DNA of 64,000 nt. Source: Winogradskyella pacifica. GTDB taxonomy: Bacteria; Bacteroidota; Bacteroidia; Flavobacteriales; Flavobacteriaceae. The notes below the pieces were generated by a model. That model searched no databases, was not told the origin of the DNA, and saw nothing but the letters and a program-made list of their open reading frames with translations. Shown in pieces: positions 25,355-34,294 of the stretch. Numbering within the stretch: the stretch's first letter is position 1; each line of letters begins with the position of its first letter. The position numbers were made by a program, and so were the translations under genes. The stretch covers positions 146,992-210,991 of the forward strand of contig NZ_JABFDI010000005.1 in NCBI RefSeq assembly GCF_013403915.1. The letters run 5' to 3'.

Positions 25355-26488
25355 CTAACTGTATTTTACTTTTCGTAATATTCGCATGGTTTCTTTGTAC
25401 GAATAATAGAGTTCTAAATTGTAGCTTTTTAAATGTGGTTTTATCTCTTCCAATTTTTGCAATGCTATTTCAAATCCGTTTAGATAACAAATTAAATAGC
25501 TGGCAGCTAAATTCTTTAAATCTTGGGATTCGCTTTGAGACAGTGTTATGGTCTTTTTTAGTTTTTCTAAAATTGAATTATTAGAATTGTAAATATGGTG
25601 TAACACTTTTTTATCAAATTGAGGCGGCTCAAATACGAGATTAACTTCAATAGAATAACTAGCGTTGTTTTCGAAGTGAATAATCTTTTCTTCAAGTTTG
25701 TAGTATTTATGAGACTGATACAAGCCTAGTTTTACATATTCAATAATTATAAAAGAATCTTCGGTATATGAAATTGAAACTTCATCTAAAGCCGAATAAA
25801 ATAGACGAACCTGTTCATTAATTAATTCGATATCTACTCTAGAAAAGAACAATTCATTTTTTACATACTTTTTGTAGCCAGACCAACACAACACAAAGTA
25901 TTCTTTAAAAACTTTATACTGCGGACTAAAATCCTGACGCTTGTTCATAAAATCGAAAACACCATCTAATGTTAGTTCAATATTATTTTGTGCATTGTTT
26001 TCAATCGCTGCAACAATTTTTGAATTTACATCTTCAATTTCAATATCAAAAACCTTAGGCATGCTGATGCTTCCGTCTCTAAAAAACACAGAGCCACCGT
26101 AATATTTCCAGATGTTTTTTTTAAGAGCTGTAATACTATCAAGGGGTCTAATAGTTACTAAACCAACGACTTTGTCGTCTGGTAAATGCGGAAATGGAAT
26201 GTTTTCGTATTGTACAATTGGCGGATTGTTGAGGTAAGCGTTAATGAGATTCTGAATTTTGCTATCATCAAAAAAATCGACACCAATAATTTCGTTATCG
26301 GTATCTTCTACTCCAATAACGATATAAGAATTGTTCTTTGGATTGCTGTTAGAGAGTGCGCAAACATGTTTTAAAAACTTCGCTTTTCCTTCTTTTTGAC
26401 TAATATCAATTTTTCGCTTTTTATCATAAAAACTGTTCTCATCGTTGTGAGCAAGTAAGTGCTTTATGAGAAGGCGTTTGTTAATCAA
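25355..26488 (-). CDS. AlbA_2 (Schlafen-type) domain protein
   Basis: This 377-residue protein starts at TTG; no ATG lies before the conserved domain, so the rare start is accepted. Residues of about 20-140 match the AlbA_2/Schlafen domain: KIDISQKEGKAKFLKHVCALSNS, YIVIGVED, IQNLINAYLNNPPIVQYE and VGLVTIRP. This domain occurs in putative nucleic-acid-binding and stress or defence proteins, and is often miscalled an ATP-binding protein. The C-terminal 230 residues are unrecognised and rich in aromatic residues. It lies downstream of a four-helix-bundle gene. Nucleic-acid binding is inferred from the domain only. Confidence 0.82.
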   Translation of the reverse strand: MINKRLLIKHLLAHNDENSFYDKKRKIDISQKEGKAKFLKHVCALSNSNPKNNSYIVIGVEDTDNEIIGVDFFDDSKIQNLINAYLNNPPIVQYENIPFPHLPDDKVVGLVTIRPLDSITALKKNIWKYYGGSVFFRDGSISMPKVFDIEIEDVNSKIVAAIENNAQNNIELTLDGVFDFMNKRQDFSPQYKVFKEYFVLCWSGYKKYVKNELFFSRVDIELINEQVRLFYSALDEVSISYTEDSFIIIEYVKLGLYQSHKYYKLEEKIIHFENNASYSIEVNLVFEPPQFDKKVLHHIYNSNNSILEKLKKTITLSQSESQDLKNLAASYLICYLNGFEIALQKLEEIKPHLKSYNLELYYSYKETMRILRKVKYS

Positions 26489-26528
26489 GGACTATTGTCT
26501 ATTAATTATTGTTATTATTTATTAGGGC

Positions 26529-26918
26529 TTAATCGAACTTTGGCCCTTTTCGATTAGATTTTTTTAAATAATTCATAAATTTTGAAAGTTGCTCAATAAG
26601 ATTTTCGGCTTTCGAATTAAGCTCAGTATATAATTCTACAGTAATATGATTTCTGTTTTTTGCACGCAATAATTGTGATTTGGTTTCTGCGCAAGAGCCG
26701 CGTGAAAAACTCAAAAACATAATAAATTCTTTATTTCCACCTCTACCGAATCCTTCAGCGATATTATCCATAATTGAACCAGAAGAACCATTTATTTGTT
26801 CTCTCAATTTATAATCTTTTTGTAAAGGTGTATTTATAATGATATCCCAAATAGCATCACAAAATGTTGTAGCATTTTTGTAAACTTCTAAATCTTCAAA
26901 TGAACGATAATGTGCCAT
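26529..26918 (-). CDS. Four-helix bundle protein (23S rRNA intervening-sequence type)
   Basis: This 129-residue protein has the pattern of the S23/IVS four-helix-bundle family: FEDLEVYKNA at the start, LREQINGSSGSIMDNIAEGFGRGGNKEFIMFLSFSRGSCAETKSQL in the middle and a final helix ending in a basic tail. The family was first found inside 23S rRNA insertions of Leptospira. In Bacteroidota the genes are mostly free-standing and dispersed, with unknown function. No rRNA surrounds it here. The gap to the AlbA_2 gene is 40 bases on the same strand. Confidence 0.9.
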   Translation of the reverse strand: MAHYRSFEDLEVYKNATTFCDAIWDIIINTPLQKDYKLREQINGSSGSIMDNIAEGFGRGGNKEFIMFLSFSRGSCAETKSQLLRAKNRNHITVELYTELNSKAENLIEQLSKFMNYLKKSNRKGPKFD

Positions 26919-26966
26919 GGTGTAGAAATAAAAAATAATTAATAATATTCAACAACAGTGAAGAAA

Positions 26967-27719
26967 CTATAAAGATTTCTTTACTGTTGTTGAATTGGCT
27001 TGAGCCGTACAAAACATCAATACATCTGCAATATTTACATGAGCAGGTCTAGAGATGGCAAAATAAATGACTTCTGCTACATCTTCCGCTTGCAAAGCTT
27101 TATAGCCTTTGTATACATTATCTGCTGCGGCATCTCCTTTAAACCGAACCTCAGAAAATTCAGTTTCTACCAAACCAGGATTTATAGCACCTACTTTAAT
27201 TCCGAAGGGGTTTAAATCAATACGCATGCCTTCTGTAATGGCTAAAACGGCATGTTTACTGCCGCAATACACATTACCATTTGGATACACTTCTTTACCT
27301 GCAGAAGAACCTATATTAATAATTTGTCCGGATTTACGTTCGGTCATTCCTGGAATAATAGATTTACTAACATAGAGCAAACCTTTTACATTAATATCCA
27401 TCATCGCATCCCAATCGTCTAAATTTCCGGTTTGGATGGGGTCTAAGCCATGGGCATTACCTGCATTGTTTATTAAAATATCAATATGTTGATACTCTTT
27501 TGGTAAAGACGCAATAGCTTCAAATGTTTTTTCTCTATCGCGAACATCAAAATTTAACGTATGCACATTGGTTTCTTTTGAAAGTGTCCTTTGAACACTA
27601 TCTAAGCGCTCTTGTCTACGACCACATAATATTAAGTTAATGCCATGTTTCGCAAATACATGAGCCGTTGCTCTTCCGATTCCGCTTGTTGCTCCTGTTA
27701 TTAATGCTATTTTTTTCAT
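26967..27719 (-). CDS. Short-chain dehydrogenase/reductase (YdfG-like)
   Basis: This classical SDR of 250 residues has the nucleotide-binding TGATSGIG at 8-15, NNAG at 84-87, the catalytic Ser138 or Ser139, Tyr151 and Lys155 in YCGSK. CGRRQERL after the second strand suggests NADP preference. The sequence resembles YdfG, the serine/3-hydroxy acid dehydrogenase group. It is a cytosolic NADP-linked oxidoreductase; the physiological substrate cannot be read. It lies 90 bases after an aldo/keto reductase gene on the same strand, with a palindromic repeat between them. Confidence 0.92.
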   Translation of the reverse strand: MKKIALITGATSGIGRATAHVFAKHGINLILCGRRQERLDSVQRTLSKETNVHTLNFDVRDREKTFEAIASLPKEYQHIDILINNAGNAHGLDPIQTGNLDDWDAMMDINVKGLLYVSKSIIPGMTERKSGQIINIGSSAGKEVYPNGNVYCGSKHAVLAITEGMRIDLNPFGIKVGAINPGLVETEFSEVRFKGDAAADNVYKGYKALQAEDVAEVIYFAISRPAHVNIADVLMFCTAQANSTTVKKSL

Positions 27720-27728
27720 GTTTCTGTC

Positions 27729-27748
27729 ATTCCTGCGAAAGCAGTAAT
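27729..27748. repeat. Palindromic repeat ATTCCTGC/GCAGTAAT
   Basis: An 8-bp stem with one mismatch around a GAAA loop, followed by CTC. It is the reverse-oriented relative of the element at 13511-13530 and lies between the SDR and aldo/keto reductase genes. Confidence 0.6.
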
Positions 27749-27809
27749 CTCTTTATTGTTATGATATTTGAGTTTTAAATACAAGATTCCTTCTTTTTGT
27801 AGGGATTCA

Positions 27810-28673
27810 CTAAGGTACGTTATGTCCTTGTGCAGCTTGTAAAATTAAAAACCAATCTTCTAATTCTAATTCAATTTTCGCTGCTTCAACAGCGAGTTTT
27901 AATCGTTTTTCAGTCGTTGTTCCTATAACAGGGTGAATACCTGAGGGATGCTTTAAGATCCAAGCCAATAACAACTGATCTTCCGTTGCGTTATATTTAT
28001 CCATTAATTCACCTAGTTGTTTATGGATACGTCTGGTTTGTTCATTATCGTCTTTAAATACAGAACCTAAAGGAGACCAAGCCATTGGTTTTATGCCGCT
28101 AGTGGTCATAAAATCTAAGGTGCCGTTATACATTGCAGAATGTTCGGTTAGAGAGAATTCAATTTGATTGACGTCAATATCCATGCGTAAACCAATCATG
28201 TCCATTTGCGATGGTGTAAAATTAGACACACCAAAGTCTCTAATTTTTCCGTCTTTTTTTAAAACGGTAATTGCTTCGGCAATGTCTTCAGCAACCATTA
28301 ACGGACTAGGTCTGTGCAGTAACAATAAATCTAAATAATCAGTTTCAAGATTTTTTAGAGAGTCTTCAACAGAACAAATAATATGATCTTTACTGTAATT
28401 GTAATGTTTAACTTTATTTTTTCTGTTATCACTGAGTTCTTGAATACCGCATTTTGAAATTAGCTGAAGGTCTTCACGTTTAAGACTAGAGCTTTTAAAT
28501 GCTTTACCAAAGTCGGCTTCAGTAGTATAAGCCCCATAAATGTCAGCATGGTCGAAAGTAGTAATGTGGTTAGAAACACAGAAGTTCATTAAAGCTTCCA
28601 TCTCTTTATTTGAGAGCTGTTTTCCCCAGCTTCCCCAGGTCATAGTACCTGCAATTAATCGAGAATATTTCAC
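27810..28673 (-). CDS. Aldo/keto reductase
   Basis: This aldo/keto reductase of 287 residues resembles the YdhF group. The tetrad is visible: Asp41 and Tyr46 in FDHADIYG, Lys74 in ISKCG, and His in LLLLHRPS. The IRDFGVSNFTPSQM segment and the C-terminal HPVIGTTTEKRL complete the (alpha/beta)8 barrel signature. It should reduce carbonyls using NADPH in the cytosol. Substrate unknown. The following SDR gene suggests a shared carbonyl-reducing role, but that is only proximity. Confidence 0.92.
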   Translation of the reverse strand: MKYSRLIAGTMTWGSWGKQLSNKEMEALMNFCVSNHITTFDHADIYGAYTTEADFGKAFKSSSLKREDLQLISKCGIQELSDNRKNKVKHYNYSKDHIICSVEDSLKNLETDYLDLLLLHRPSPLMVAEDIAEAITVLKKDGKIRDFGVSNFTPSQMDMIGLRMDIDVNQIEFSLTEHSAMYNGTLDFMTTSGIKPMAWSPLGSVFKDDNEQTRRIHKQLGELMDKYNATEDQLLLAWILKHPSGIHPVIGTTTEKRLKLAVEAAKIELELEDWFLILQAAQGHNVP

Positions 28674-28777
28674 TTTATTTTCAGTTTATATAGGTTTTTG
28701 TGCAATTCATGCATAAAAATACTCAAAACATACCGAATGAGGTATCATTGCTCTGTAATTATTCAATACCCCAAATT

Positions 28778-29344
28778 ATGAAACATTTACAAGCCATTAA
28801 GTTTTTAGCATTTACATTTATCATTTTAATCAGCGCAACAAGTTGTTCTAAAGATGAGATGGATAATACCGATCAATTAGCAGCAGTGTCTGTTAGTTTA
28901 AAAAGCACGACACAAGACCTTAATAAAGTTTACTTAGATATAGCCGATGTGCAAATACGTGTTACAGAGGAGAAAAGTGCTTCAAATTGGGTTAGCCTAA
29001 ATGCAATTAACACAGGTACACACAATGTTAGCGCGCTTAATGCTGATAATCAATTGCAATTAGTAAGTTATTTTGAAATTAAATCGGCATATGTTTATGA
29101 AATTAGAATCGTTTTAGGTGACAATAATTTTATGGATATTGACCAAACATTATTCAGTTTAGATGTTGCAGATAAAGGAAATGCTACACCTTCTAACTTG
29201 GTAAATACAGAATTTGAATCTAATCATATTTATGACATAGTAATAGATCTTAACCTCGATGAATCTATTAGCTTTAATGCGTCTGATAATATGATGGTAT
29301 TAAATCCTAAATTGTATACAGAAATAAGAGACATTCAATATTAA
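28778..29344 (+). CDS. DUF4382 lipoprotein
   Basis: I start this 188-residue protein at ATG 28778, which yields a lipoprotein signal (FLAFTFIILISATSC, lipobox Cys). Upstream in-frame codons extend to 28700 but add no signal. The mature part (VSVSLKSTTQDLNKVYLDIADVQIRV, VSALNADNQLQLVSYFEIKSAYVYEIRIVLG) matches DUF4382, a beta-sandwich domain of surface lipoproteins in Bacteroidota. No enzymatic motif is seen. It is monocistronic with a strong double hairpin after it. Confidence 0.85.
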   Translation: MKHLQAIKFLAFTFIILISATSCSKDEMDNTDQLAAVSVSLKSTTQDLNKVYLDIADVQIRVTEEKSASNWVSLNAINTGTHNVSALNADNQLQLVSYFEIKSAYVYEIRIVLGDNNFMDIDQTLFSLDVADKGNATPSNLVNTEFESNHIYDIVIDLNLDESISFNASDNMMVLNPKLYTEIRDIQY

Positions 29345-29363
29345 TTATCTAATCCATGATTAA

Positions 29364-29428
29364 TAGAACTCGTTTTGGCGAGTTCTAAACTTTAAATGAG
29401 CAATACTTCGGTGTTGCTCTTTTTTTTA
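29364..29428 (+). terminator. Tandem hairpins, the second with a TTCG loop
   Basis: The first stem, TAGAACTCG/CGAGTTCTA, is at 29364-29387. The second, GAGCAATAC-TTCG-GTGTTGCTC (29398-29419), is followed by T9. The UUCG tetraloop is unusually stable. Together they separate the DUF4382 gene from the Bat operon. Confidence 0.9.
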
Positions 29429-29538
29429 ACCAATTGTTAACAGCAACTAAGAAAAAAAATTAACACTTTGCATGCTCTAAAACACACGAAGCCATTTCTT
29501 ATTAAAAAATTACTTTAAAATGAAATTGGTGTAAAACA

Positions 29539-29546
29539 TAGTTTTG
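29539..29546 (+). promoter_or_regulatory. Candidate -7 box (TAGTTTTG) for the Bat operon
   Basis: A full match to TAnnTTTG, 18 bases before the MoxR start codon. The -33 TTG is not at an ideal distance. Confidence 0.4.
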
Positions 29547-29564
29547 TTCTTAAACCCTTAAATA

Positions 29565-30566
29565 ATGGAAGAAACGAGTACAGTTGATATTAAGTCAATT
29601 AACGAAAAGATAGAAAGAGAAAGTGCATTTGTAGATTTATTAACCTTTGAAATGAATAAGGTTATTGTTGGACAAAAGCATATGGTAGAGCGATTACTCA
29701 TCGGTTTATTAGGTCAAGGTCATATTTTACTAGAAGGTGTGCCAGGTTTAGCAAAAACATTAGCGATTAATACGCTTTCAAAAGCGATTGATGCTTCTTT
29801 TAGTAGAATTCAGTTTACACCAGATTTATTGCCTGCAGATGTTGTTGGTACATTAATTTTTAATATGAAGGAGAATGACTTCACGATTAAAAAAGGACCA
29901 ATCTTCGCCAATTTTGTTTTAGCAGATGAGATTAACAGAGCACCAGCTAAAGTACAATCGGCTTTGCTTGAAGCGATGCAAGAAAAACAAGTTACTATTG
30001 GTGATGAAACGTTTATTTTAGACAAGCCATTCTTGGTAATGGCAACGATGAACCCAGTTGAGCAAGAAGGAACGTATCCGTTACCAGAAGCACAAGTGGA
30101 TCGTTTTATGTTAAAAACGGTTATCGATTATCCAACGATAGATGATGAGCAGCAAATTGTAAGAGCGAACTTAAGAGGAACTTACGAAAAAGTAAACCCT
30201 GTAGTTTCTATCGCTCAAATTCTAAGCGCACAAAATGCAGTTAGAGAAGTTTATATGGATGAAAAAATTGAGAAATATATTCTCGATATCATTTTCGCAA
30301 CACGTTATCCTGAAAAATATAAACTAGGGGATTTAAAACCATTAATTTCGTTTGGAGCCTCTCCTCGTGGAAGTATAAACTTAGCCACAGCAGCGAAATG
30401 TTACGCTTTTATTAAACGAAGAGGTTATGTTATTCCAGAAGATGTACGTGCTATTGTTCACGATGTTTTACGTCACAGAATAGGAATTACTTACGAAGCA
30501 GAAGCGGAGAACATCACTTCAGAAGATATTATCAATAAGATTGTAAACGTAATCGAAGTACCATAA
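29565..30566 (+). CDS. moxR: MoxR-family AAA+ ATPase
   Basis: This 333-residue AAA_3 ATPase has Walker A GVPGLAKT (58-65), Walker B and sensor LADEINRAP (119-127), TMNPVEQEGTYPLPEAQVDRFM and a C-terminal helical lid. MoxR proteins are chaperone-like ATPases working with VWA-domain proteins on folding or metal insertion in envelope complexes. It is the first gene of the Bacteroides aerotolerance (Bat) operon here, followed by the DUF58 and VWA genes it presumably serves. Cytosolic. Confidence 0.94.
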   Translation: MEETSTVDIKSINEKIERESAFVDLLTFEMNKVIVGQKHMVERLLIGLLGQGHILLEGVPGLAKTLAINTLSKAIDASFSRIQFTPDLLPADVVGTLIFNMKENDFTIKKGPIFANFVLADEINRAPAKVQSALLEAMQEKQVTIGDETFILDKPFLVMATMNPVEQEGTYPLPEAQVDRFMLKTVIDYPTIDDEQQIVRANLRGTYEKVNPVVSIAQILSAQNAVREVYMDEKIEKYILDIIFATRYPEKYKLGDLKPLISFGASPRGSINLATAAKCYAFIKRRGYVIPEDVRAIVHDVLRHRIGITYEAEAENITSEDIINKIVNVIEVP

Positions 30567-30664
30567 TAGTGGTCAGTAAATCAGTATTCAGTTGGCAGTG
30601 GCTAACTCCAATTCTGATTTATGCGTAACGACTAACTGAAGACTGCTCACAGCAAACTGAAAAA
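30567..30664. repeat. Degenerate CAGT-rich repeat in the moxR-DUF58 spacer
   Basis: The 98-base spacer consists largely of short reiterations such as CAGTATTCAGT (30582-30592), GGCAGTGGC and AACTGAAGACTG. The same CAGTATTCAGT occurs in the batC-batD spacer. This looks like a dispersed intergenic repeat and not a gene. Confidence 0.5.
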
Positions 30665-31531
30665 ATGGATACTAAAGAACTTCTTAAAAAAGTACGAAAA
30701 ATAGAGATTAAGACACGTCGTTTGTCTGATCATATATTTGGAGGTGAATATCACTCAACCTTTAAAGGTCGTGGTATGACATTTTCTGAAGTGCGCCAGT
30801 ACCAATTTGGCGATGATGTAAGAAATATAGATTGGAACGTTACAGCAAGAACCAATTCGCCTCATATTAAAGTTTTTGAAGAAGAGCGAGAACTTACCAT
30901 GATGCTTATGGTAGATGTTTCAGGAAGTGAAATGTTTGGAACACAAAACCAATTTAAAAATGAAATAGTTACAGAAATGGCAGCTACATTAGCATTTTCT
31001 GCAACTCAGAACAACGATAAGATAGGTCTTATTTTATTTTCAGATCAGATTGAACTTTATATTCCACCTAAAAAAGGACGTTCTCATGTACTTAGAATAA
31101 TTAGAGAATTAATAGAGTTTAAGCCTAAGAGTAAACAAACTAACGTTGCAGAGGCCTTTAAGTTTTTGTCTAACGTCATGAAGAAAAAGGCGATTGTTTT
31201 TGTGCTATCCGATTTTGTAGCCGATAATTACAAGCAGAATCTTAAAATTGCAGCAGGTAGACACGATATTACTGGGATCAGAGTCTATGATAAACACGAG
31301 GAAGATATTCCTAATTTAGGCATGGTTCAAATGCAAGACGAGGAAACCGGAGAATTAATTTTGGTAAATACGTCATCTAAAAAGGTAAGACAGAATTATA
31401 ACCAATTTTATAACGAAAAAGTCAACTATTTTAAAGACAGTTTCACTAAATCTGGAGCAGGAGTTATTGATTGCCGTGTAGATGAAAGTTATGTAAAGAA
31501 ACTCTTAGGGTATTTTAAAAGAAGAGGATAG
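30665..31531 (+). CDS. DUF58 domain-containing protein
   Basis: This 288-residue protein carries the DUF58 signature GRGMTFSEVRQYQFGDD and IDWNVTARTN (37-63). It also has a VWA-like metal site, DVSGS, at 84-88. No membrane segment is evident. DUF58 proteins are fixed partners of MoxR ATPases; the pair probably works on the membrane VWA proteins encoded downstream. Gap to the next gene is 46 bases. Confidence 0.93.
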   Translation: MDTKELLKKVRKIEIKTRRLSDHIFGGEYHSTFKGRGMTFSEVRQYQFGDDVRNIDWNVTARTNSPHIKVFEEERELTMMLMVDVSGSEMFGTQNQFKNEIVTEMAATLAFSATQNNDKIGLILFSDQIELYIPPKKGRSHVLRIIRELIEFKPKSKQTNVAEAFKFLSNVMKKKAIVFVLSDFVADNYKQNLKIAAGRHDITGIRVYDKHEEDIPNLGMVQMQDEETGELILVNTSSKKVRQNYNQFYNEKVNYFKDSFTKSGAGVIDCRVDESYVKKLLGYFKRRG

Positions 31532-31577
31532 AAAAAAAGAGTAGAGGAAAAGAGTTTTGCGAAAAGAAGAAAAGAAT

Positions 31578-33290
31578 ATGAATAAGAAAAATAACATAAT
31601 AAGAAATACAAGCCCAATGGTCAGCCATCTTAGGTCAACCGTTTTAGGTCTATTTTCTATATTCTGTTTTCTATCATCACTCGTCTCTTCAGCTCAAGTT
31701 ACTTCTGAAATTGACACCACAAAAATTAGAATTGGTGAGCAAATCAACTATAAAATTAATGTAGAAGCAGATTCTTTAGCACTGGTTGTGTTTCCAGAAG
31801 GGCAAACATTTATGCCTTTAGAAAATGTAGAGGCTTTAAAAATAGATACCACTAAAAGCGAAGCAAAATTTCTACTATCTAGAATCTATAAGCTAACACA
31901 ATTTGATTCTGGCGTATATACAATCCCGAGGCAAAAGATCATTATAGGGGAGCAACCCTTTTTTACAGACTCTTTAAAAGTTTCGGTTAATACGATTGAG
32001 GTCGACACAACAAAACAGAAACTCTACGATATTAAGCCTATTATTGAAGTTGAAGAAAGTGGAAGTGATTGGTGGAAATGGATTCTAATCGCATTATTCA
32101 TAATTGCGGTTGTTGCATTTTTATTGTATTGGTTTATTTGGAGAACAAAACCATTAACAGAGGAAGAAGAAATAGCGTTATTACCTCCTTATGATCGTGC
32201 AAAATTAGCCTTAAAAAAGCTTGATGAAAGTCAATTTTTAATGCGCTCAGAGGTTAAAGAATATTATTCTGAATTAACCTTTATTGTCAGAAAATATTTA
32301 GATGAAAAAGTCTATGATCGTGCTTTAGAAAGTACCACATCAGAATTAATTACAAGATTGAATTTATTAAAAGATGGCAATCAAATTCCGCTTTCAAAAG
32401 AAACCATCTTACATATAGAATCTATATTACAACGTGCCGATTTAGTTAAGTTTGCAAAGTCTGCGCCAGATACTGCGCTTGCAGAAATGGATAAATCTAC
32501 GATAGATAAAGCTATAGACCACGTTAAGGTGAGCTTGCCAGAACCATCCGAAGAAGAAAAGTTATTAGATCAAAAGTATAAAGAAGCACAAGAACGCAAA
32601 AAGAAGCGTACAAAAATATGGATTACCGTTGGTATTTCAGTATTTCTGATTATTGCAACCTTTGTTGGCTTCGGGATAAAATATGGCTTTAGCTACGTAA
32701 AAGATACTATTATTGGTCACGAGAGTAAAGAGTTGTTAGAGGGTAATTGGGTAAAAAGTGCTTATGGTTTTCCACCTGTTTGGATTGAGACACCAATAGT
32801 ATTAAAACGTGTTGATCCTCAAATTCCGGAAGAAGCTAAAGAGAAACTCAACATGACCACTTTTGCTTACGGTACCATGTTAGATGTTTTTAGTGTGGTT
32901 ATCAATACCACGACACTAAAAGTGCCTAAGCAAGCACCACAAGGAGAAAAAACAGAGAATCCTACCTTTGATTTATTGAAGGTTTCAGAGGAAACTATTA
33001 AAGGTTTTGAAGCAAAAGGAGCTTCCGATATAACGATTAAAAGAGATAAGTTTATTACCCCTAATAATGCTGAAGGCTTAAAAACATTTGGTACGTTAAA
33101 CCTTAAGGGAGCAGAAACAGATAATTTTGTGAATGCAGAATATGTATTGTTATGTTTTTCTAATGAAAATGTATTACAACAAATTGTGATCACTTGGTCT
33201 AAGGACGATAATTATGCCGATGAAATGATTGAGCGTATTATGAATTCTGTTGAGTTAAAATCTGAAGAGCCTGTAGAAGAAAAAGAATAA
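31578..33290 (+). CDS. BatD-like two-pass membrane protein of the Bat operon
   Basis: Starting at ATG 31578, the protein has 570 residues; a TTG 21 bases earlier is possible. A signal peptide (LFSIFCFLSSLVSSAQ) is followed by an Ig-like periplasmic domain (about 40-145) similar to the N-terminal part of BatD. Then come a membrane helix (166-188), a cytoplasmic segment with PPYDRAKLALKKLDES (seen in Bat proteins), a second helix (346-369) and a C-terminal domain of about 200 residues that I do not recognise. It shares one base with batA (TAATG), so the two are translationally coupled. It likely forms part of the Bat membrane complex. Confidence 0.82.
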   Translation: MNKKNNIIRNTSPMVSHLRSTVLGLFSIFCFLSSLVSSAQVTSEIDTTKIRIGEQINYKINVEADSLALVVFPEGQTFMPLENVEALKIDTTKSEAKFLLSRIYKLTQFDSGVYTIPRQKIIIGEQPFFTDSLKVSVNTIEVDTTKQKLYDIKPIIEVEESGSDWWKWILIALFIIAVVAFLLYWFIWRTKPLTEEEEIALLPPYDRAKLALKKLDESQFLMRSEVKEYYSELTFIVRKYLDEKVYDRALESTTSELITRLNLLKDGNQIPLSKETILHIESILQRADLVKFAKSAPDTALAEMDKSTIDKAIDHVKVSLPEPSEEEKLLDQKYKEAQERKKKRTKIWITVGISVFLIIATFVGFGIKYGFSYVKDTIIGHESKELLEGNWVKSAYGFPPVWIETPIVLKRVDPQIPEEAKEKLNMTTFAYGTMLDVFSVVINTTTLKVPKQAPQGEKTENPTFDLLKVSEETIKGFEAKGASDITIKRDKFITPNNAEGLKTFGTLNLKGAETDNFVNAEYVLLCFSNENVLQQIVITWSKDDNYADEMIERIMNSVELKSEEPVEEKE

Positions 33291-34294
33291 TGTTAGAGAA
33301 TATACAATTTTTAAATAAAGAATTTTTCTGGTTGCTGTTGCTTTTGCCAATAGCAATAGTTTGGTATGTCTTTAAACACAGTAAACAAACGGCCGAGTTA
33401 AAAATATCGAGTATTAAAGGTTTTAAAGGGGCATCTTCATTTTGGACAAAATTTAGACATGTTCTCTTTGCATTGCGCTTACTTGCTTTAGCCTTTTTAA
33501 TTACAGCTTTAGCCAGACCCAGAACTGTGGATGTGTCTACAAAGACTAAAACCACTAGTGGAATAGATATTGTTATGGCAATTGATGTTTCGGCAAGTAT
33601 GTTGGCAAAAGATTTGCGTCCAAACCGATTAGATGCTTTAAAAGAAGTGGCAGCCGATTTTATTGATGGTCGCCCAAATGACCGTATTGGCTTAGTAGAA
33701 TATGCTGGTGAGGCTTATACTAAAACACCAATCACCAGTGATAAATCTATCGTAAAAAGATCGTTAAGAGATATTAATTACAATTCTATTATCGAAGGCG
33801 GAACGGCAATTGGTATGGGTTTAGGAACTTCTGTAAACCGATTAAAAGATAGTAGAGCTAAGAGTAAAGTTATTATTTTATTAACGGATGGTGTTAATAC
33901 GTCTGGTGCCTTAGACCCCAAAACAGCTAGTGTTTTAGCTGTAGAATATGGAATTAAAGTCTATGCTATTGGTATAGGTACTAATGGTACAGCATTGTCA
34001 CCAATTGGTTTTAATCCTAATGGAACGTTTAGATATGGTCGTATGCAAGTAGAAATTGACGAAGCTTTATTAAAGGAAATTGCAGCAGAAACAGGTGGGA
34101 AATATTTTAGAGCCACAAACAATGATAAGTTAGCTGAGATTTATGAAGAAATTAATAAGCTCGAAAAAACCGAAATTGAAGAAACAAAATATTACAATTA
34201 CGACGAAAAATACAGGCCATTAGTGCTCTTTGCAGGACTGTTATTATTGATAGAATTATTATTAAGAAATACAATATTTAGAAGCTTTGTTTAG
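33290..34294 (+). CDS. batA: BatA, VWA-domain membrane protein
   Basis: This 334-residue protein has two N-terminal membrane helices (about 10-28 and 58-75), a VWA domain and a C-terminal helix (about 310-330). The MIDAS motif is complete: DVSAS at 99-103, the Thr in EGGTAIG and LLTDGVN. It belongs to the BatA group of the Bacteroides aerotolerance operon. In Bacteroides fragilis the operon was linked to oxygen tolerance; later work in other bacteria suggests a broader envelope-stress role. It overlaps both neighbours, so it is tightly coupled with them. Confidence 0.93.
   Translation: MLENIQFLNKEFFWLLLLLPIAIVWYVFKHSKQTAELKISSIKGFKGASSFWTKFRHVLFALRLLALAFLITALARPRTVDVSTKTKTTSGIDIVMAIDVSASMLAKDLRPNRLDALKEVAADFIDGRPNDRIGLVEYAGEAYTKTPITSDKSIVKRSLRDINYNSIIEGGTAIGMGLGTSVNRLKDSRAKSKVIILLTDGVNTSGALDPKTASVLAVEYGIKVYAIGIGTNGTALSPIGFNPNGTFRYGRMQVEIDEALLKEIAAETGGKYFRATNNDKLAEIYEEINKLEKTEIEETKYYNYDEKYRPLVLFAGLLLLIELLLRNTIFRSFV

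Noticed and set aside
26529..26918. rRNA intervening sequence
   Set aside because: No rRNA gene surrounds it; this is the free-standing form of the family.
27109..27375. 88-codon plus-strand frame inside the SDR gene
   Set aside because: Antisense shadow of a gene with a complete SDR active site.
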